From JAJDNS01 sp963578825 (GTDB taxonomy: Bacteria > Acidobacteriota > Vicinamibacteria > Fen-336), in the NCBI GenBank assembly GCA_963578825.1, contig CAUZDW010000041.1:1-33963 (forward strand): a stretch of 33,963 bases of DNA. Reading direction: 5' to 3'. How positions within the stretch are numbered: the stretch's first letter is position 1; each line of letters begins with the position of its first letter. Shown one piece after another: positions 1 to 7,635 of this stretch. The translations under genes were made by a program, and so were the position numbers. The notes under the pieces were generated by a model. That model ran no database searches and was not told where the DNA came from. It saw nothing but the letters and a program-made list of their open reading frames with translations.

Positions 1-297
1 GGCCGTCATGGGGAAGAGGACGATCGACGGGCTGCTGGCGACGATCACCGAGGCGACGGCCGCGGCGAAGGTCTCCGTCGCGTAGTCGCTGTAGGCGGCG
101 TCATCGAAGACGTGGACGGTGTCGGCCCCGTACGAGCCGAGCTCGCCGGCCAGCGACTCGGCTCCGGGCCCGACGACGACGGTCGACACCGCGCCGCCCA
201 GGCCCTCGGCCAGGCGTTTTGCTTCGGAGACGACTTCGAGGGAGGCCCGCCGAAGCGTCCCGTCCCGCTGCTCCGCAAACGTCAGGATTCCAGGCAT
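1..297 (-). CDS. etfA: Electron transfer flavoprotein alpha subunit, N-terminal part (cut by window edge)
   Basis: Only the first 99 residues are present; the rest lies beyond position 1. The start is ATG at 297, giving MPGILTFAEQRDG, four bases after the etfB stop. The visible part has the ETF alpha N-terminal layout: an 'EQRDGTLRRASLEV' strand-turn typical of the subunit, an alternating alpha/beta segment with VVVGPGAE, and a later VLFPMTA strand. With EtfB it would form the FAD/AMP heterodimer that carries electrons from acyl-CoA dehydrogenases to ETF-quinone oxidoreductase. The FAD-binding C-terminal half is not visible, so only the family is claimed. The etfB-etfA order is the usual one. 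Confidence 0.85.
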   Translation of the reverse strand, partial: MPGILTFAEQRDGTLRRASLEVVSEAKRLAEGLGGAVSTVVVGPGAESLAGELGSYGADTVHVFDDAAYSDYATETFAAAVASVIVASSPSIVLFPMTA

Positions 298-301
298 TGC
301 T

Positions 302-1081
302 CTAGATGACCTTTGCTTCTTCCTGGAGGAGGCGCACGACCTCCTTCGCCTGCCCGTCCGCGTCGCCTTCGATCATCCGGACCTTGGGGCGGGGGGGCGG
401 CAGCTGCATTGCAGTGATCTTCACTCTCGGGGCGGCAGCGGCGGCATCCAGCCCGACCGCAGCGGCGTCGAGGACCGCGAGGGGCTTCTTCTTGGCCGCC
501 ATGATCCCCTTCAGATTCACGTAGCGAGGCTCGTTGAGTCCCTTCTGCGCCGAGATGACCGCGGGAAGGGCCGTCTCCCAGGTCTCGTGGGCTCCCTCGA
601 TCTCGCGCTCGACGATGGCGCTCGTGTCCTGCACGTCGATCTTCACGGCGACCGTGACCTGCGGCAGGTCGAGAAGCTCGGCCAGCAGCCCGGGGATCTG
701 GCTGTTGTCACCCCCCACCCCCTGCTGGCCGCACAGGATCAGGTCGACGGGCTCGAGAGTCTTGATGGCCCCTGCCAGAGCCCGGGCAGTGGCCAGGGTG
801 TCGGCAACGTCCAGGAGGGAGTCTTTGACGTGGACCGCCGAGTCGGCGCCCATGGCGAGACCGGTCCGGAGCGCGGACTGGGCGCGCTCGGGGCCGACGG
901 TGACGAGGACCACCTCCCCGCTCTTCGCCTCCTTGATCTTGAGCGCCTCCTCGATGGCGAACTCGTCGTAGGGAGAGACGATCCAGTTGATGGTGCCTTC
1001 CGCGATGCGATCACCCTCGGGTGCGATCTGGACGCGGGTCTCGGTGTCGGGAACCTGCTTCAGGCAGACGACGATCTTCAT
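302..1081 (-). CDS. etfB: Electron transfer flavoprotein beta subunit
   Basis: The protein is 259 residues, the usual EtfB length, beginning MKIVVCLKQVPDTE. The segment around residues 158-200 (VEREIEGAHETWE, then NEPRYVNLKGIMAAKKK) is the conserved ETF-beta signature, and CGQQGVGGDN around residue 117 fits the AMP-binding region. It pairs with EtfA, which begins four bases downstream. EtfB follows fabF by nine bases, so the flavoprotein genes appear to be the tail of a fatty-acid synthesis operon. A link to beta-oxidation or another acyl-CoA dehydrogenase is inferred from the family; the electron donor is not visible here. Confidence 0.96.
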   Translation of the reverse strand: MKIVVCLKQVPDTETRVQIAPEGDRIAEGTINWIVSPYDEFAIEEALKIKEAKSGEVVLVTVGPERAQSALRTGLAMGADSAVHVKDSLLDVADTLATARALAGAIKTLEPVDLILCGQQGVGGDNSQIPGLLAELLDLPQVTVAVKIDVQDTSAIVEREIEGAHETWETALPAVISAQKGLNEPRYVNLKGIMAAKKKPLAVLDAAAVGLDAAAAAPRVKITAMQLPPPRPKVRMIEGDADGQAKEVVRLLQEEAKVI

Positions 1082-1090
1082 GGTGGTGTC

Positions 1091-2341
1091 CTATTCCTCC
1101 TCGAGGCGCTTGAACAGCAGCGCACCGTTCGTGCCGCCAAACCCGAACGAGTTGGAGAGGGCGTAGTGGACCTCGGCCTTTCGCATCTCGTTGGGCACGT
1201 AATCCAGGTCGCACTCGGAATCGGGGTTCTCGAGGTTGATGGTGGGAGGGATCACCTGATCGCGCAGGACGAGGGCAGTGAGCCCGGCCTCGACACCCCC
1301 GGAGGCGCCGAGCAGATGGCCGATCATGGACTTGGTCGAGCTGATGGCCATCTTCCGGGCGTGGTCGCCGAAGACCGCCTTCATGGCGATGGTCTCGACT
1401 GCGTCTCCCCGTAGGGTCGAGGTGCCGTGCACGTTGATGTAGTCCACTACGGAGGGGTCGACCCCCGCGTCGTCGAGCGTCGCGCGCATCACCCGGATCG
1501 CCCCGTTGCCGTCCTCGCTGGGGGCCGTGATGTGGTGTGCGTCCCCCGACATCCCGTATCCGACGATCTCACACAGGATGGGCGCCCCTCGGCTACGTGC
1601 GTGGCCGAGCTCCTCGAGGACGAGGATCCCGGCCCCCTCGCCGATCACGAAGCCGTCACGATCACGATCGAATGGACGCGAGGCTCGCTCGGGCTCGTCA
1701 TTCCGAGTGCTGAGCGCCCGCATCGCGCAGAAGCCCCCGACGCTCATCGTGCTCACGGCGGCCTCGGTGCCGCCGGCGATCATGGCGTCCGCCCGTCCGC
1801 CCTGGATGAGCCGGAACGAGTCTCCGATGGCGTGGGCGCCCGACGTGCACGCCGTGCACGTCGCCGAGTTCGGACCCTTCGCGCCGGTCCGAATCGAGAC
1901 CCAGCCCGCCGCCAGGTTGACGATCATCGCGGGGATGAAGAAGGGGCTGATCCGCCGGGGCCCACCCTTCAGGTACGCGCTGTGCTCCCTCTCGATGGTG
2001 CCAAGGCCTCCGATGCCGCTGCCCACGATGACGCCGATTCGTTCGGCGTTGGCCACGGGCACGGCGAGAGCGGCATCCTTCACGGCCAGGTCGGACGCCG
2101 CCAGCGCGAGGTGGATGAAGCGGTCCATCTTCTTGACCTGCTTCTTCTCGATCCAGTCGAGAGGGTCGAAGCCCTTCACCTCGCAAGCGAAGCGGGTGGA
2201 GTGCCGTGAGGCGTCGAACAGGGTGATGGGGCCCGCACCGGAACGGCCGGCGAGGAGACCCTTCCAAGTCTCCTCCGTACCGATCCCCAGCGGGGAGACG
2301 AGTCCCACCCCCGTGATGACGACCCTGCGGTTCGTGCTCAC
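1091..2341 (-). CDS. fabF: 3-oxoacyl-[acyl-carrier-protein] synthase II
   Basis: Elongating condensing enzyme of type II fatty-acid synthesis: it joins malonyl-ACP to a growing acyl-ACP. The protein is 416 residues (FabF is usually about 410). The catalytic triad is visible: Cys165 in TACTSGAH, His305 in NVHGTST and His342 in MIGHLLGASG. The thiolase-fold glycine-rich end SFGFGGTNGAL is near residue 398. The start is GTG at 2341 with a GGGAG ribosome-binding site 5 nt upstream; ATG is not available nearby. It lies 23 bases after acpP, the common acpP-fabF pairing. Confidence 0.97.
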   Translation of the reverse strand: MSTNRRVVITGVGLVSPLGIGTEETWKGLLAGRSGAGPITLFDASRHSTRFACEVKGFDPLDWIEKKQVKKMDRFIHLALAASDLAVKDAALAVPVANAERIGVIVGSGIGGLGTIEREHSAYLKGGPRRISPFFIPAMIVNLAAGWVSIRTGAKGPNSATCTACTSGAHAIGDSFRLIQGGRADAMIAGGTEAAVSTMSVGGFCAMRALSTRNDEPERASRPFDRDRDGFVIGEGAGILVLEELGHARSRGAPILCEIVGYGMSGDAHHITAPSEDGNGAIRVMRATLDDAGVDPSVVDYINVHGTSTLRGDAVETIAMKAVFGDHARKMAISSTKSMIGHLLGASGGVEAGLTALVLRDQVIPPTINLENPDSECDLDYVPNEMRKAEVHYALSNSFGFGGTNGALLFKRLEEE

Positions 2342-2364
2342 CTCAGCTCCCGGAGTGCCGACCC

Positions 2365-2607
2365 CTACTTCTTTTTCGAGTTCTTCTCGATGTACCCGGT
2401 CGCTTCCTTGACCCGGGTGATCTTCTCGGCGTCCTCGTCGGGGATTTCGATGCCGAACTCCTCCTCGAGCGCCATGACCAACTCCACCGTGTCGAGGCTG
2501 TCCGCACCGAGGTCGTCGACGAAAGACGCATCGGGCGTCACCGTCTCCTCCTCGACACCCAGCTGGTCGACGATGATTTTCTTGACTCGATCGGCAACAG
2601 GCTCCAT
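2365..2607 (-). CDS. acpP: Acyl carrier protein
   Basis: An 80-residue acidic protein with the phosphopantetheine attachment site at Ser37 in GADSLDTVEL, followed by the helix EEEFGIEIPDEDAEKI. The C-terminus ends in a lysine run. It carries acyl chains for FabG, FabF, PlsX and, in this genome, the fused FabZ-LpxA. A strong GGGAGGA ribosome-binding site precedes the ATG, as expected for an abundant protein. The 53-base gap to fabG contains a short 6-bp GC stem (2631-2648), too weak to call a regulatory site. Confidence 0.97.
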   Translation of the reverse strand: MEPVADRVKKIIVDQLGVEEETVTPDASFVDDLGADSLDTVELVMALEEEFGIEIPDEDAEKITRVKEATGYIEKNSKKK

Positions 2608-2660
2608 TCGAAGATCCTCCCGGAAATCCCCGCGCCTCGTCGGGCGCGTGCTCTTGAATT

Positions 2661-3416
2661 CTACATGCGGAAGCCGCCGTCTACCCCCAGGACCTGCCCG
2701 GTGATGTAGGCGGCGGCGTCGGAGATGAGATACGCAACGGACCCGGCAATGTCCTCCGGGCGTCCCACGCGGCCCATGGGAATGGCCGCGGTCACGGCTT
2801 CTCTGGCTTTGTCTGTCATGGTGGCGGTCATGTCGGTGGCGATGAATCCGGGCGCCACGGCGTTCACCGTAATGCCCCGCGAGGCCACCTCGCGAGCCAC
2901 GGACTTGGTGAACCCCACGACTCCGGCCTTGCTGGCCGCGTAGTTCGCCTGGCCGGCGTTGCCCATCAAGCCGACGACCGAGGTGACGTTGACGATGCGG
3001 CCGCTGCGCTGCTTGATCATGGATCGCAGGACGGCCTGGGTGCAGAGGAAGACACCGGTCAGGTTGGTGGCCAGGACCGCGTCCCAGTCCGCGTCCTTCA
3101 TGCGCAGCACCAGGTTGTCCCGGGTCACGCCGGCGTTGTTCACCAGGCCGTCGATCCTGCCGTGGGTCTCGAGGACGCCGGCGATCGCGGCAGCGACCGA
3201 TGAGCGATCGGAGACGTCGATCGAGACGGACTCGGCCCGGCCGCCGGCGCCGGTGATCTCCTCCACAGCCTCCGCCAGACGGGCGCTGTCCCGAGCCGCG
3301 AGCACGACCACGCTACCCTCGGCGGCGAGGGCGCCCGCGATGGCCCGCCCGATGCCGCGAGAGCCCCCCGTCACCAGGACGACTTTTCCGTCGAGAGTCT
3401 TCCCCCCGGCGCTCAT
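2661..3416 (-). CDS. fabG: 3-oxoacyl-[acyl-carrier-protein] reductase
   Basis: Short-chain dehydrogenase of 251 residues that reduces 3-oxoacyl-ACP with NADPH. The cofactor motif GGSRGIG is at residues 17-23, NNAG at 93-96, and the catalytic set is Asn118, Ser146 (NVTSVVG), Tyr159 and Lys163 (YAASK). The C-terminus has the FabG ending ITGQVLGVDGGFRM. Its ATG overlaps the plsX stop in an ATGA tetranucleotide (3413-3416), indicating translational coupling. Its place between plsX and acpP supports FabG rather than another SDR. Confidence 0.96.
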   Translation of the reverse strand: MSAGGKTLDGKVVLVTGGSRGIGRAIAGALAAEGSVVVLAARDSARLAEAVEEITGAGGRAESVSIDVSDRSSVAAAIAGVLETHGRIDGLVNNAGVTRDNLVLRMKDADWDAVLATNLTGVFLCTQAVLRSMIKQRSGRIVNVTSVVGLMGNAGQANYAASKAGVVGFTKSVAREVASRGITVNAVAPGFIATDMTATMTDKAREAVTAAIPMGRVGRPEDIAGSVAYLISDAAAYITGQVLGVDGGFRM

Positions 3417-4435
3417 GCGCTCCTCGCCTCCGTGCGCGCCCGGAGCGGGCGCAGCTCGGCCTGGATCGCGTCGTTGACGCCGCTCGTGAAGAACTCGGCG
3501 GCCATCCGGATGCCCTGCTTCACCGCCCGCGCACTGGACTTGCCGTGACCGATGACACAGCAGCCGCCCACGCCCAGGAGCGGGGCCCCCCCCGCCTCCA
3601 CGGCGTCGGTCCGCCGCCGCACGGCCTCGAGCGCCGGCCGCGACAGCCAGCCACCCACCCTGGTCCGCAGGCCTCGCATCAGCTCCTCGGAGAGATCCTC
3701 GATCACGAGCTCCGCCAGGGTCTCACAGGCCTTGAGGACCACGTTGCCGGTGAGACCGTCCACCACCACCACGTCGACCTTGCCGGTGAAGAGGTCGTGG
3801 CCCTCGACGTTCCCGATGAAATTGACGCTGGCTCCCTTCAAAACCTCGTTGACCTCGCGGATCAGATCGCTCCCCTTGGAGTCCTCCTGCCCCAGACTCA
3901 TGAGGCCCACCCGGGGCGTGGGCTTCTGAAGGACACCCCTTGAGTACGCGCTGCCCATGACCGCGAACTCCTCGAGGTTTCTGGCTTTGCAGCGGGTGTT
4001 CGCCCCGACATCCAGGAGGACGGTCTGGCCCTTCCGACTGGGCAAGACTGCGGCAAGAGCCGGTCGGTCGACCTCCTCGAGGGTTCCCAGCACCATCCTG
4101 GCGATGGTCCAGCACGCGGCGGTGTTGCCGGCCGAGAAGAAGGCGTCTGCTTTTCTGTTTTGCACCTGCTCCAGGCCGACCTGTATCGAAGACCGTTTCT
4201 TCAGCACAGAGCGGCTGACCTTTTCCGCCATGCCGACGACGTCGGGGGCGTCCAGGACCTCGATCGACAGCCCCCCGCCCTCGAGGCGCTGGAGCTCTCG
4301 GCGCAGCAGGTCTTTAGGGCCGGTGAGCGACACCTCCACCCCCAGCTCGCGACAGGCGAGCACGGCCCCTTCGGTCACCACCCTGGCGCCGTGGTCGCCG
4401 CCCATGGCGTCCACGGCGACCCGGGGTCGGGGCAC
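3413..4435 (-). CDS. plsX: Phosphate acyltransferase PlsX
   Basis: Converts acyl-ACP to acyl-phosphate for phosphatidic acid synthesis (PlsX/PlsY route). The protein is 340 residues; the family is usually 330-356. Family landmarks are VAVDAMGGDHG near the N-terminus, SAGNTAA, LLDVGANT, FIGNVEG and VDGLTGNVVLK. I chose the GTG at 4435 (VPRPRVAVDAMGGD, V read as Met) because the frame stays open upstream through rpmF, and this GTG shares one base with the rpmF TAG and has a GGAGAAGG ribosome-binding site just before it. The rpmF-plsX-fab order is widespread in bacteria. Confidence 0.94.
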   Translation of the reverse strand: MPRPRVAVDAMGGDHGARVVTEGAVLACRELGVEVSLTGPKDLLRRELQRLEGGGLSIEVLDAPDVVGMAEKVSRSVLKKRSSIQVGLEQVQNRKADAFFSAGNTAACWTIARMVLGTLEEVDRPALAAVLPSRKGQTVLLDVGANTRCKARNLEEFAVMGSAYSRGVLQKPTPRVGLMSLGQEDSKGSDLIREVNEVLKGASVNFIGNVEGHDLFTGKVDVVVVDGLTGNVVLKACETLAELVIEDLSEELMRGLRTRVGGWLSRPALEAVRRRTDAVEAGGAPLLGVGGCCVIGHGKSSARAVKQGIRMAAEFFTSGVNDAIQAELRPLRARTEARSA

Positions 4436-4617
4436 TAGACCTTCTCCGCCTCGATGACGGCTTTCCCCTTGTAGTGGCCGCAGAGCGGGCAGACCCGGTG
4501 CGGGAGCTTGGGCTCGTGGCAGTTGGGGCAAAGGCTCAGGCCCGGGCTCTGCAGGTGGTCGTGGGCGCGGCGCTTGCCGGTGCGGGCCTTCGAGTGGCGG
4601 CGCTTGGGATTGGGCAT
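4435..4617 (-). CDS. rpmF: Ribosomal protein bL32
   Basis: A 60-residue basic protein of the large ribosomal subunit. It begins MPNPKRRHSKARTGKRRAHD, the bL32 start, and keeps the zinc-ribbon cysteines C30, C33, C43 and C46 (CPNC and CPLC). So this is the zinc-binding (C+) form rather than a cysteine-free paralogue. It sits nine bases after yceD and shares one base with plsX, the conserved yceD-rpmF-plsX arrangement. Confidence 0.97.
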   Translation of the reverse strand: MPNPKRRHSKARTGKRRAHDHLQSPGLSLCPNCHEPKLPHRVCPLCGHYKGKAVIEAEKV

Positions 4618-4626
4618 CGGTGGCTC

Positions 4627-5175
4627 CTAGTGACGATCGGGTTCGACGAGCTTGCGCAAGAGCTCGAGGCGCGGATCGCGAGGCTCCTCGGGCGCGGGAC
4701 ACGCGCAGGGGGCGGTGTTCTTGTTGCGACCGCAGGTGCGACAGAGGCCCCCGCAGTCCGGACGGCAGAGGCTCTTCATGGGAAGGGCCAGGAGCAGCTG
4801 CTCTCTCGCCATCTCTCCCAGGTCGATGCGCTCGTTCTCATAGTAGCCGACCACGATCTCGTGGTCGGACAGCTCGACCTCTTCTTCCTCCTCCTCGGGC
4901 TGGTTCGGCAGGCGAGGCAGGTAGAACAGGTCCAGCCTCTGGTCGACAGGTATGGCATAGGGCTCGAGACACCGACCACATTCGACCATCATGTTTCCGG
5001 CCAGCTGGCCGGTCACGTGGACGGTGTTCCCGTCGACGACCTCGAGATGACACCGAAGCCGACCCTCGTCCAGGGTGAGCTCGTCGTCGCCCTGCACGTG
5101 GACGGCCTCCGGGCTCAGAACCTCGTCGAGGTCCAGCCCCTCGGGCGGGATCCGGCGTATCTCAATGAGCAGCAT
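4627..5175 (-). CDS. yceD: YceD/DUF177 family protein
   Basis: A 182-residue protein of the DUF177 family, almost always encoded next to rpmF and linked in other bacteria to 23S rRNA maturation. The motif CGRCLEPY is near residue 73, followed by an acidic stretch (about 98-106) and a Cys-rich segment RPDCGGLCRTCG that resembles a metal-binding knuckle. The frame stays open further upstream, but I chose ATG 5175 (MLLIEIRRIPPEG). The promoter -10 box lies at 5199-5204, so the transcript should begin around 5192 and cannot include the upstream extension. No ribosome-binding site precedes this ATG. Confidence 0.87.
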   Translation of the reverse strand: MLLIEIRRIPPEGLDLDEVLSPEAVHVQGDDELTLDEGRLRCHLEVVDGNTVHVTGQLAGNMMVECGRCLEPYAIPVDQRLDLFYLPRLPNQPEEEEEEVELSDHEIVVGYYENERIDLGEMAREQLLLALPMKSLCRPDCGGLCRTCGRNKNTAPCACPAPEEPRDPRLELLRKLVEPDRH

Positions 5176-5198
5176 GGGGGTAGTGCGCAAACCTATAA

Positions 5199-5226
5199 AT
5201 TCTACTGATATCGGCCCTTCCGTCAA
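5199..5226 (-). promoter_or_regulatory. Sigma-70-type promoter for the yceD-rpmF-plsX-fab-etf operon
   Basis: Read on the minus strand, TTGACG (5226-5221) is followed by a 16-nt spacer and TAGAAT (5204-5199); each box matches the consensus at five of six positions. Transcription would start near 5192, leaving a leader of about 17 nt before the yceD ATG at 5175. Confidence 0.7.
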
Positions 5227-5312
5227 GGCTGGTGCGCCGTCAGGGGGTAGAAGAAACTCATTTTGACACGTCTTCGAGGCTCCGTGTCCGGGCAGTGCGG
5301 CTGAGGCGCGCA

Positions 5313-5345
5313 CGCCCACGTGGCCTTCGGCGGGTCACGTGGGCG
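5313..5345. terminator. Stem-loop between miaA and yceD, possible terminator
   Basis: A perfect 10-bp inverted repeat (CGCCCACGTG at 5313-5322, CACGTGGGCG at 5336-5345) encloses 13 nt that can form a small GCC/GGC hairpin. It lies about 90 bases past the miaA stop. It has no T-tract, so intrinsic termination is uncertain. Confidence 0.4.
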
Positions 5346-5364
5346 CGCAGGACTGCTCAGGGAT

Positions 5365-5390
5365 TCCCCTCCCCCTACGTGGGGAGGGGA
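5365..5390. repeat. Perfect G/C-rich inverted repeat, REP-like
   Basis: TCCCCTCCCC (5365-5374) and GGGGAGGGGA (5381-5390) form a perfect 10-bp stem around CTACGT, followed by a G-rich tail to about 5401. The form (C4TC4, short loop, G4AG4, then a G-rich tail) resembles dispersed intergenic palindromes of other GC-rich genomes. Only one copy is in this window, so its being a repeat family is a guess. It may instead help end miaA transcription. Confidence 0.45.
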
Positions 5391-5437
5391 TAGGGGTGGG
5401 GGGTCAATGAATAATAGAGGGGACAGAGCTCCCTCCG

Positions 5438-6346
5438 TCACCCCAGCCACTTCAGCGTCGCCGCATACGCTTCGTCGGCTTGCTTGAACCAGGTGACGTC
5501 GGCCTGGTGGCGGAACCAGGTCATCTGGCGCTTGGCGAAGCGCATGGTGGCGGTGACGATGGCCTGTTGGGCTTGCTCGGGGGTCGACTTGCCCTTGACG
5601 ACGGCCAGGGCGTCTCGGTAGCCGATGGCCTGGAGCGGGCGGGCTGCGGGAGAGAGGCCGGCGTCGAGAAGGCCGCGCACTTCGTGTACGAGGCCGGTGG
5701 CGAGCATGGCGCGGGTTCTCTCCTCGACGATGCGGCGCAGGGTCTCGCGGTCCGGGTCCAGGCCGAGGAGGAGGATGCGGTGTCCCTGCAATGGCTCCGC
5801 GCCGGCGCCGTGGTGCTCGGTGATGGGACGCCCGGTGGCCCAGTAGACCTCCAGGGCGCGAACGATGCGGACTCGGTCGGCGGGCGGGATTCGCTCGGCC
5901 GCGGCCGGATCCAGCTTCCGAAGCAGCCTGTGGAGCCGGTGGTCGCCGAAGCGCTCGGCCAGGCTCTCGAAGCGTCGCCGCCGACGCTCGTCCCGGGCGG
6001 GGCCGTCGAAGAGGCCTTCGAGGAGGGCTTTCAGATAGAGGCCCGTGCCTCCGGCCACGATGGGCAGACGGTGGCGGCTCGTGATTCCGGCGATCGCGGC
6101 CCGGGCCCGGCGGGAGTACTCGGCCGCCGAGAAGGCGTCGGCGGCGTCGACCACGTCGATCAGGTGGTGGCGGACATCCCAGCGCTCGGCCTGCGTGGCC
6201 TTCGCGCTGCCGATGTCGAGGCCCCGGTAGACCTGGAGGCTGTCGCAGGAGACGATCTCGCCGCCCCGGGCCCGTGCGACTCGCAGGGCGAGGGAGCTCT
6301 TGCCCGAGGCCGTGGGTCCGACGATGGCGATCAGGGGAGGGAGCAC
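5438..6346 (-). CDS. miaA: tRNA dimethylallyltransferase
   Basis: Transfers the dimethylallyl group from DMAPP to the N6 of A37 in tRNAs that read UNN codons. The protein is 302 residues, within the family range. The P-loop GPTASGKS is at residues 10-17, the catalytic Asp35 is in SCDSLQVYRGLDIGSAK, and VAGGTGLYLKALL and RVRIVRALEV follow as expected. C-terminal QMTWFRHQ is also typical of MiaA. Its start overlaps the possible small ORF 6331-6429 by 16 bases. The gene probably ends the transcript that starts at the PATAN gene promoter. Confidence 0.96.
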   Translation of the reverse strand: MLPPLIAIVGPTASGKSSLALRVARARGGEIVSCDSLQVYRGLDIGSAKATQAERWDVRHHLIDVVDAADAFSAAEYSRRARAAIAGITSRHRLPIVAGGTGLYLKALLEGLFDGPARDERRRRRFESLAERFGDHRLHRLLRKLDPAAAERIPPADRVRIVRALEVYWATGRPITEHHGAGAEPLQGHRILLLGLDPDRETLRRIVEERTRAMLATGLVHEVRGLLDAGLSPAARPLQAIGYRDALAVVKGKSTPEQAQQAIVTATMRFAKRQMTWFRHQADVTWFKQADEAYAATLKWLG

Positions 6347-6429
6347 AGCCGCCAGAGAAGGGTCACGAGGACGAGTGTCAGGATCATGACCGCACCCCGG
6401 ACCTGGGACGGTGTCGGCGTCATCGCCAT
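6331..6429 (-). CDS. Possible 32-residue single-pass membrane peptide
   Basis: A short frame reading MAMTPTPSQVRGAV, then a hydrophobic stretch (MILTLVLVTLLW) and a short RLCSLP tail. Its ATG comes two bases after the stop of the PATAN gene (TGACCATG), so it could be translated by coupling. Its end overlaps the miaA start by 16 bases, bridging two genes that otherwise have an 85-base gap. Third codon positions are mostly G or C, like the neighbours. There is no recognised family, and a chance frame in GC-rich DNA is quite possible. Confidence 0.35.
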   Translation of the reverse strand: MAMTPTPSQVRGAVMILTLVLVTLLWRLCSLP

Positions 6430-6431
6430 GG

Positions 6432-7550
6432 TCACCGGGGGCGAAGGGCTCGGATGATCGTCCCCTCGTGCTGTTCGCCCAGGGTGCGCTTGACCGCGAG
6501 CAGCTCGGCGTAGAGGAGCTCGTTGAGCGCGCCCACGAGCCTCCCGCGTCTTTCCTCTTCCGGAAGACGGCCCACGTTCCTCTCGATGGTGCCGTCGTCC
6601 ACCGCGCCGTCCGAACGAAGCTTCACGCCCTCGAGGACTTCGGGGCGGGTCTCCCGCACCGTCCCCAGGTACTTCGCGAGGACGTTTTCCGCGATCGGGC
6701 CGACCTCCTTCACCATGTACGTGAAGATGAACCGGTACATCTGGTTGAACGACTCGAGCACCGCGTAGGTGGTGTCCGCAGGCACGAAGTCCTGATCCAG
6801 CGTCTGCACCTTCCGGCCCTTGCTCCGCGCAATGCCGGTGACCAGGAACGCGTAGAGCAGCTTGAGGGTCTGGTTGTCCCCGACCTCGCTCTCGTGGCAG
6901 ATCTCGATGACGCTTCGCTCGCCGTCGACGAGACCGACGACGTGCTCTTCGAAGGGGTGTAGCAGGCCCTCCGCCGACGTGGGCCCCTGCTCCAGCACGA
7001 GATGGCCGTCGGGGTGGCGGACTCGGACCCAACCCCCGGCATCGAGCCGCCGGAGCCCCTCGAGCACCAGCGCCGTCACGTCCAGGTCGACGGTGATCCG
7101 CTCCCGCTCCGGGAGCGGCGAGGCCTCGAAGTGGAACTGTCCCTCGCCCCAATTGAAGACCCCGAGGACGATCTCTTGCACCTGCGACTGCACGCCCGTC
7201 CACAAGTCGTCCGGTGAGAGGGCTCCCATCTCCACCAGGACGCGCCCTTGCCGCTTGCCCCCGGAGAGGGCCCGAAGCGACAGGTCGTTCTGCTCGCGAG
7301 TGATCTTGCCCTCGGCGAGGAGAACCTCGCCGAGGCGGTCAGTCGAGACGTTGCTCGTTCCGAAGACCACCTTGCCCTCGTTGAAGAAGAGGGCCTTCTT
7401 GACGCGGTCCGAGGTGAGGGACAGGATGCCCTTGGCCTCGGAGAGCTGGAGCTCGCGCAGGAGGTCGGGCACGGGGAGCGTCGCGAGCGTACCCCGCAAA
7501 CCGCCTGGCACGATGAAAGGCTGAAGCCGTGGTGTCGAAGGTGAGCTCAT
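6432..7550 (-). CDS. PATAN/DUF4388 domain protein
   Basis: About 372 residues. The N-terminal part (roughly 18-165: GLRGTLATLPVPDLLRELQ, then GILSL, ALFFNEGKVVFG and GQFHFE) is the DUF4388/PATAN layout found in regulators and polarity or gliding proteins of Myxococcota, Cyanobacteria and Acidobacteriota. A winged-helix-like middle and a mostly helical C-terminal part (about 265-373) follow that I do not recognise. No signal peptide or membrane segment is seen, so it is probably cytoplasmic. GTG 7553 and ATG 7550 are both possible starts; neither has a clear ribosome-binding site. A strong promoter lies just upstream (7568-7597). Function unknown; a signalling role is a family-based guess. Confidence 0.8.
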   Translation of the reverse strand: MSSPSTPRLQPFIVPGGLRGTLATLPVPDLLRELQLSEAKGILSLTSDRVKKALFFNEGKVVFGTSNVSTDRLGEVLLAEGKITREQNDLSLRALSGGKRQGRVLVEMGALSPDDLWTGVQSQVQEIVLGVFNWGEGQFHFEASPLPERERITVDLDVTALVLEGLRRLDAGGWVRVRHPDGHLVLEQGPTSAEGLLHPFEEHVVGLVDGERSVIEICHESEVGDNQTLKLLYAFLVTGIARSKGRKVQTLDQDFVPADTTYAVLESFNQMYRFIFTYMVKEVGPIAENVLAKYLGTVRETRPEVLEGVKLRSDGAVDDGTIERNVGRLPEEERRGRLVGALNELLYAELLAVKRTLGEQHEGTIIRALRPR

Positions 7551-7567
7551 CACGATCCGGGAGCTCG

Positions 7568-7597
7568 ATTCTAGGGGGAGGGGTCGATCCCTGTCAA
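7568..7597 (-). promoter_or_regulatory. Strong sigma-70-type promoter for the PATAN gene and miaA
   Basis: On the minus strand, a perfect TTGACA (7597-7592) is separated by 18 nt from TAGAAT (7573-7568, five of six). The predicted transcript start, near 7561, is only about 8-11 nt before the GTG/ATG starts at 7553/7550, so the leader is too short for a normal Shine-Dalgarno. Confidence 0.7.
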
Positions 7598-7635
7598 AGG
7601 ACTACGGCCCAAGGGGTTAGCGAGGGACCAGTCAG

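Noticed and set aside
2631..2648. Short stem in the fabG-acpP gap
   Set aside because: Only 6 bp with a 6-nt loop; such stems are expected by chance in DNA this GC-rich.
4435..4702. Upstream extension of plsX through rpmF
   Set aside because: The extension is the rpmF sequence read in another frame. PlsX similarity begins at the GTG at 4435.
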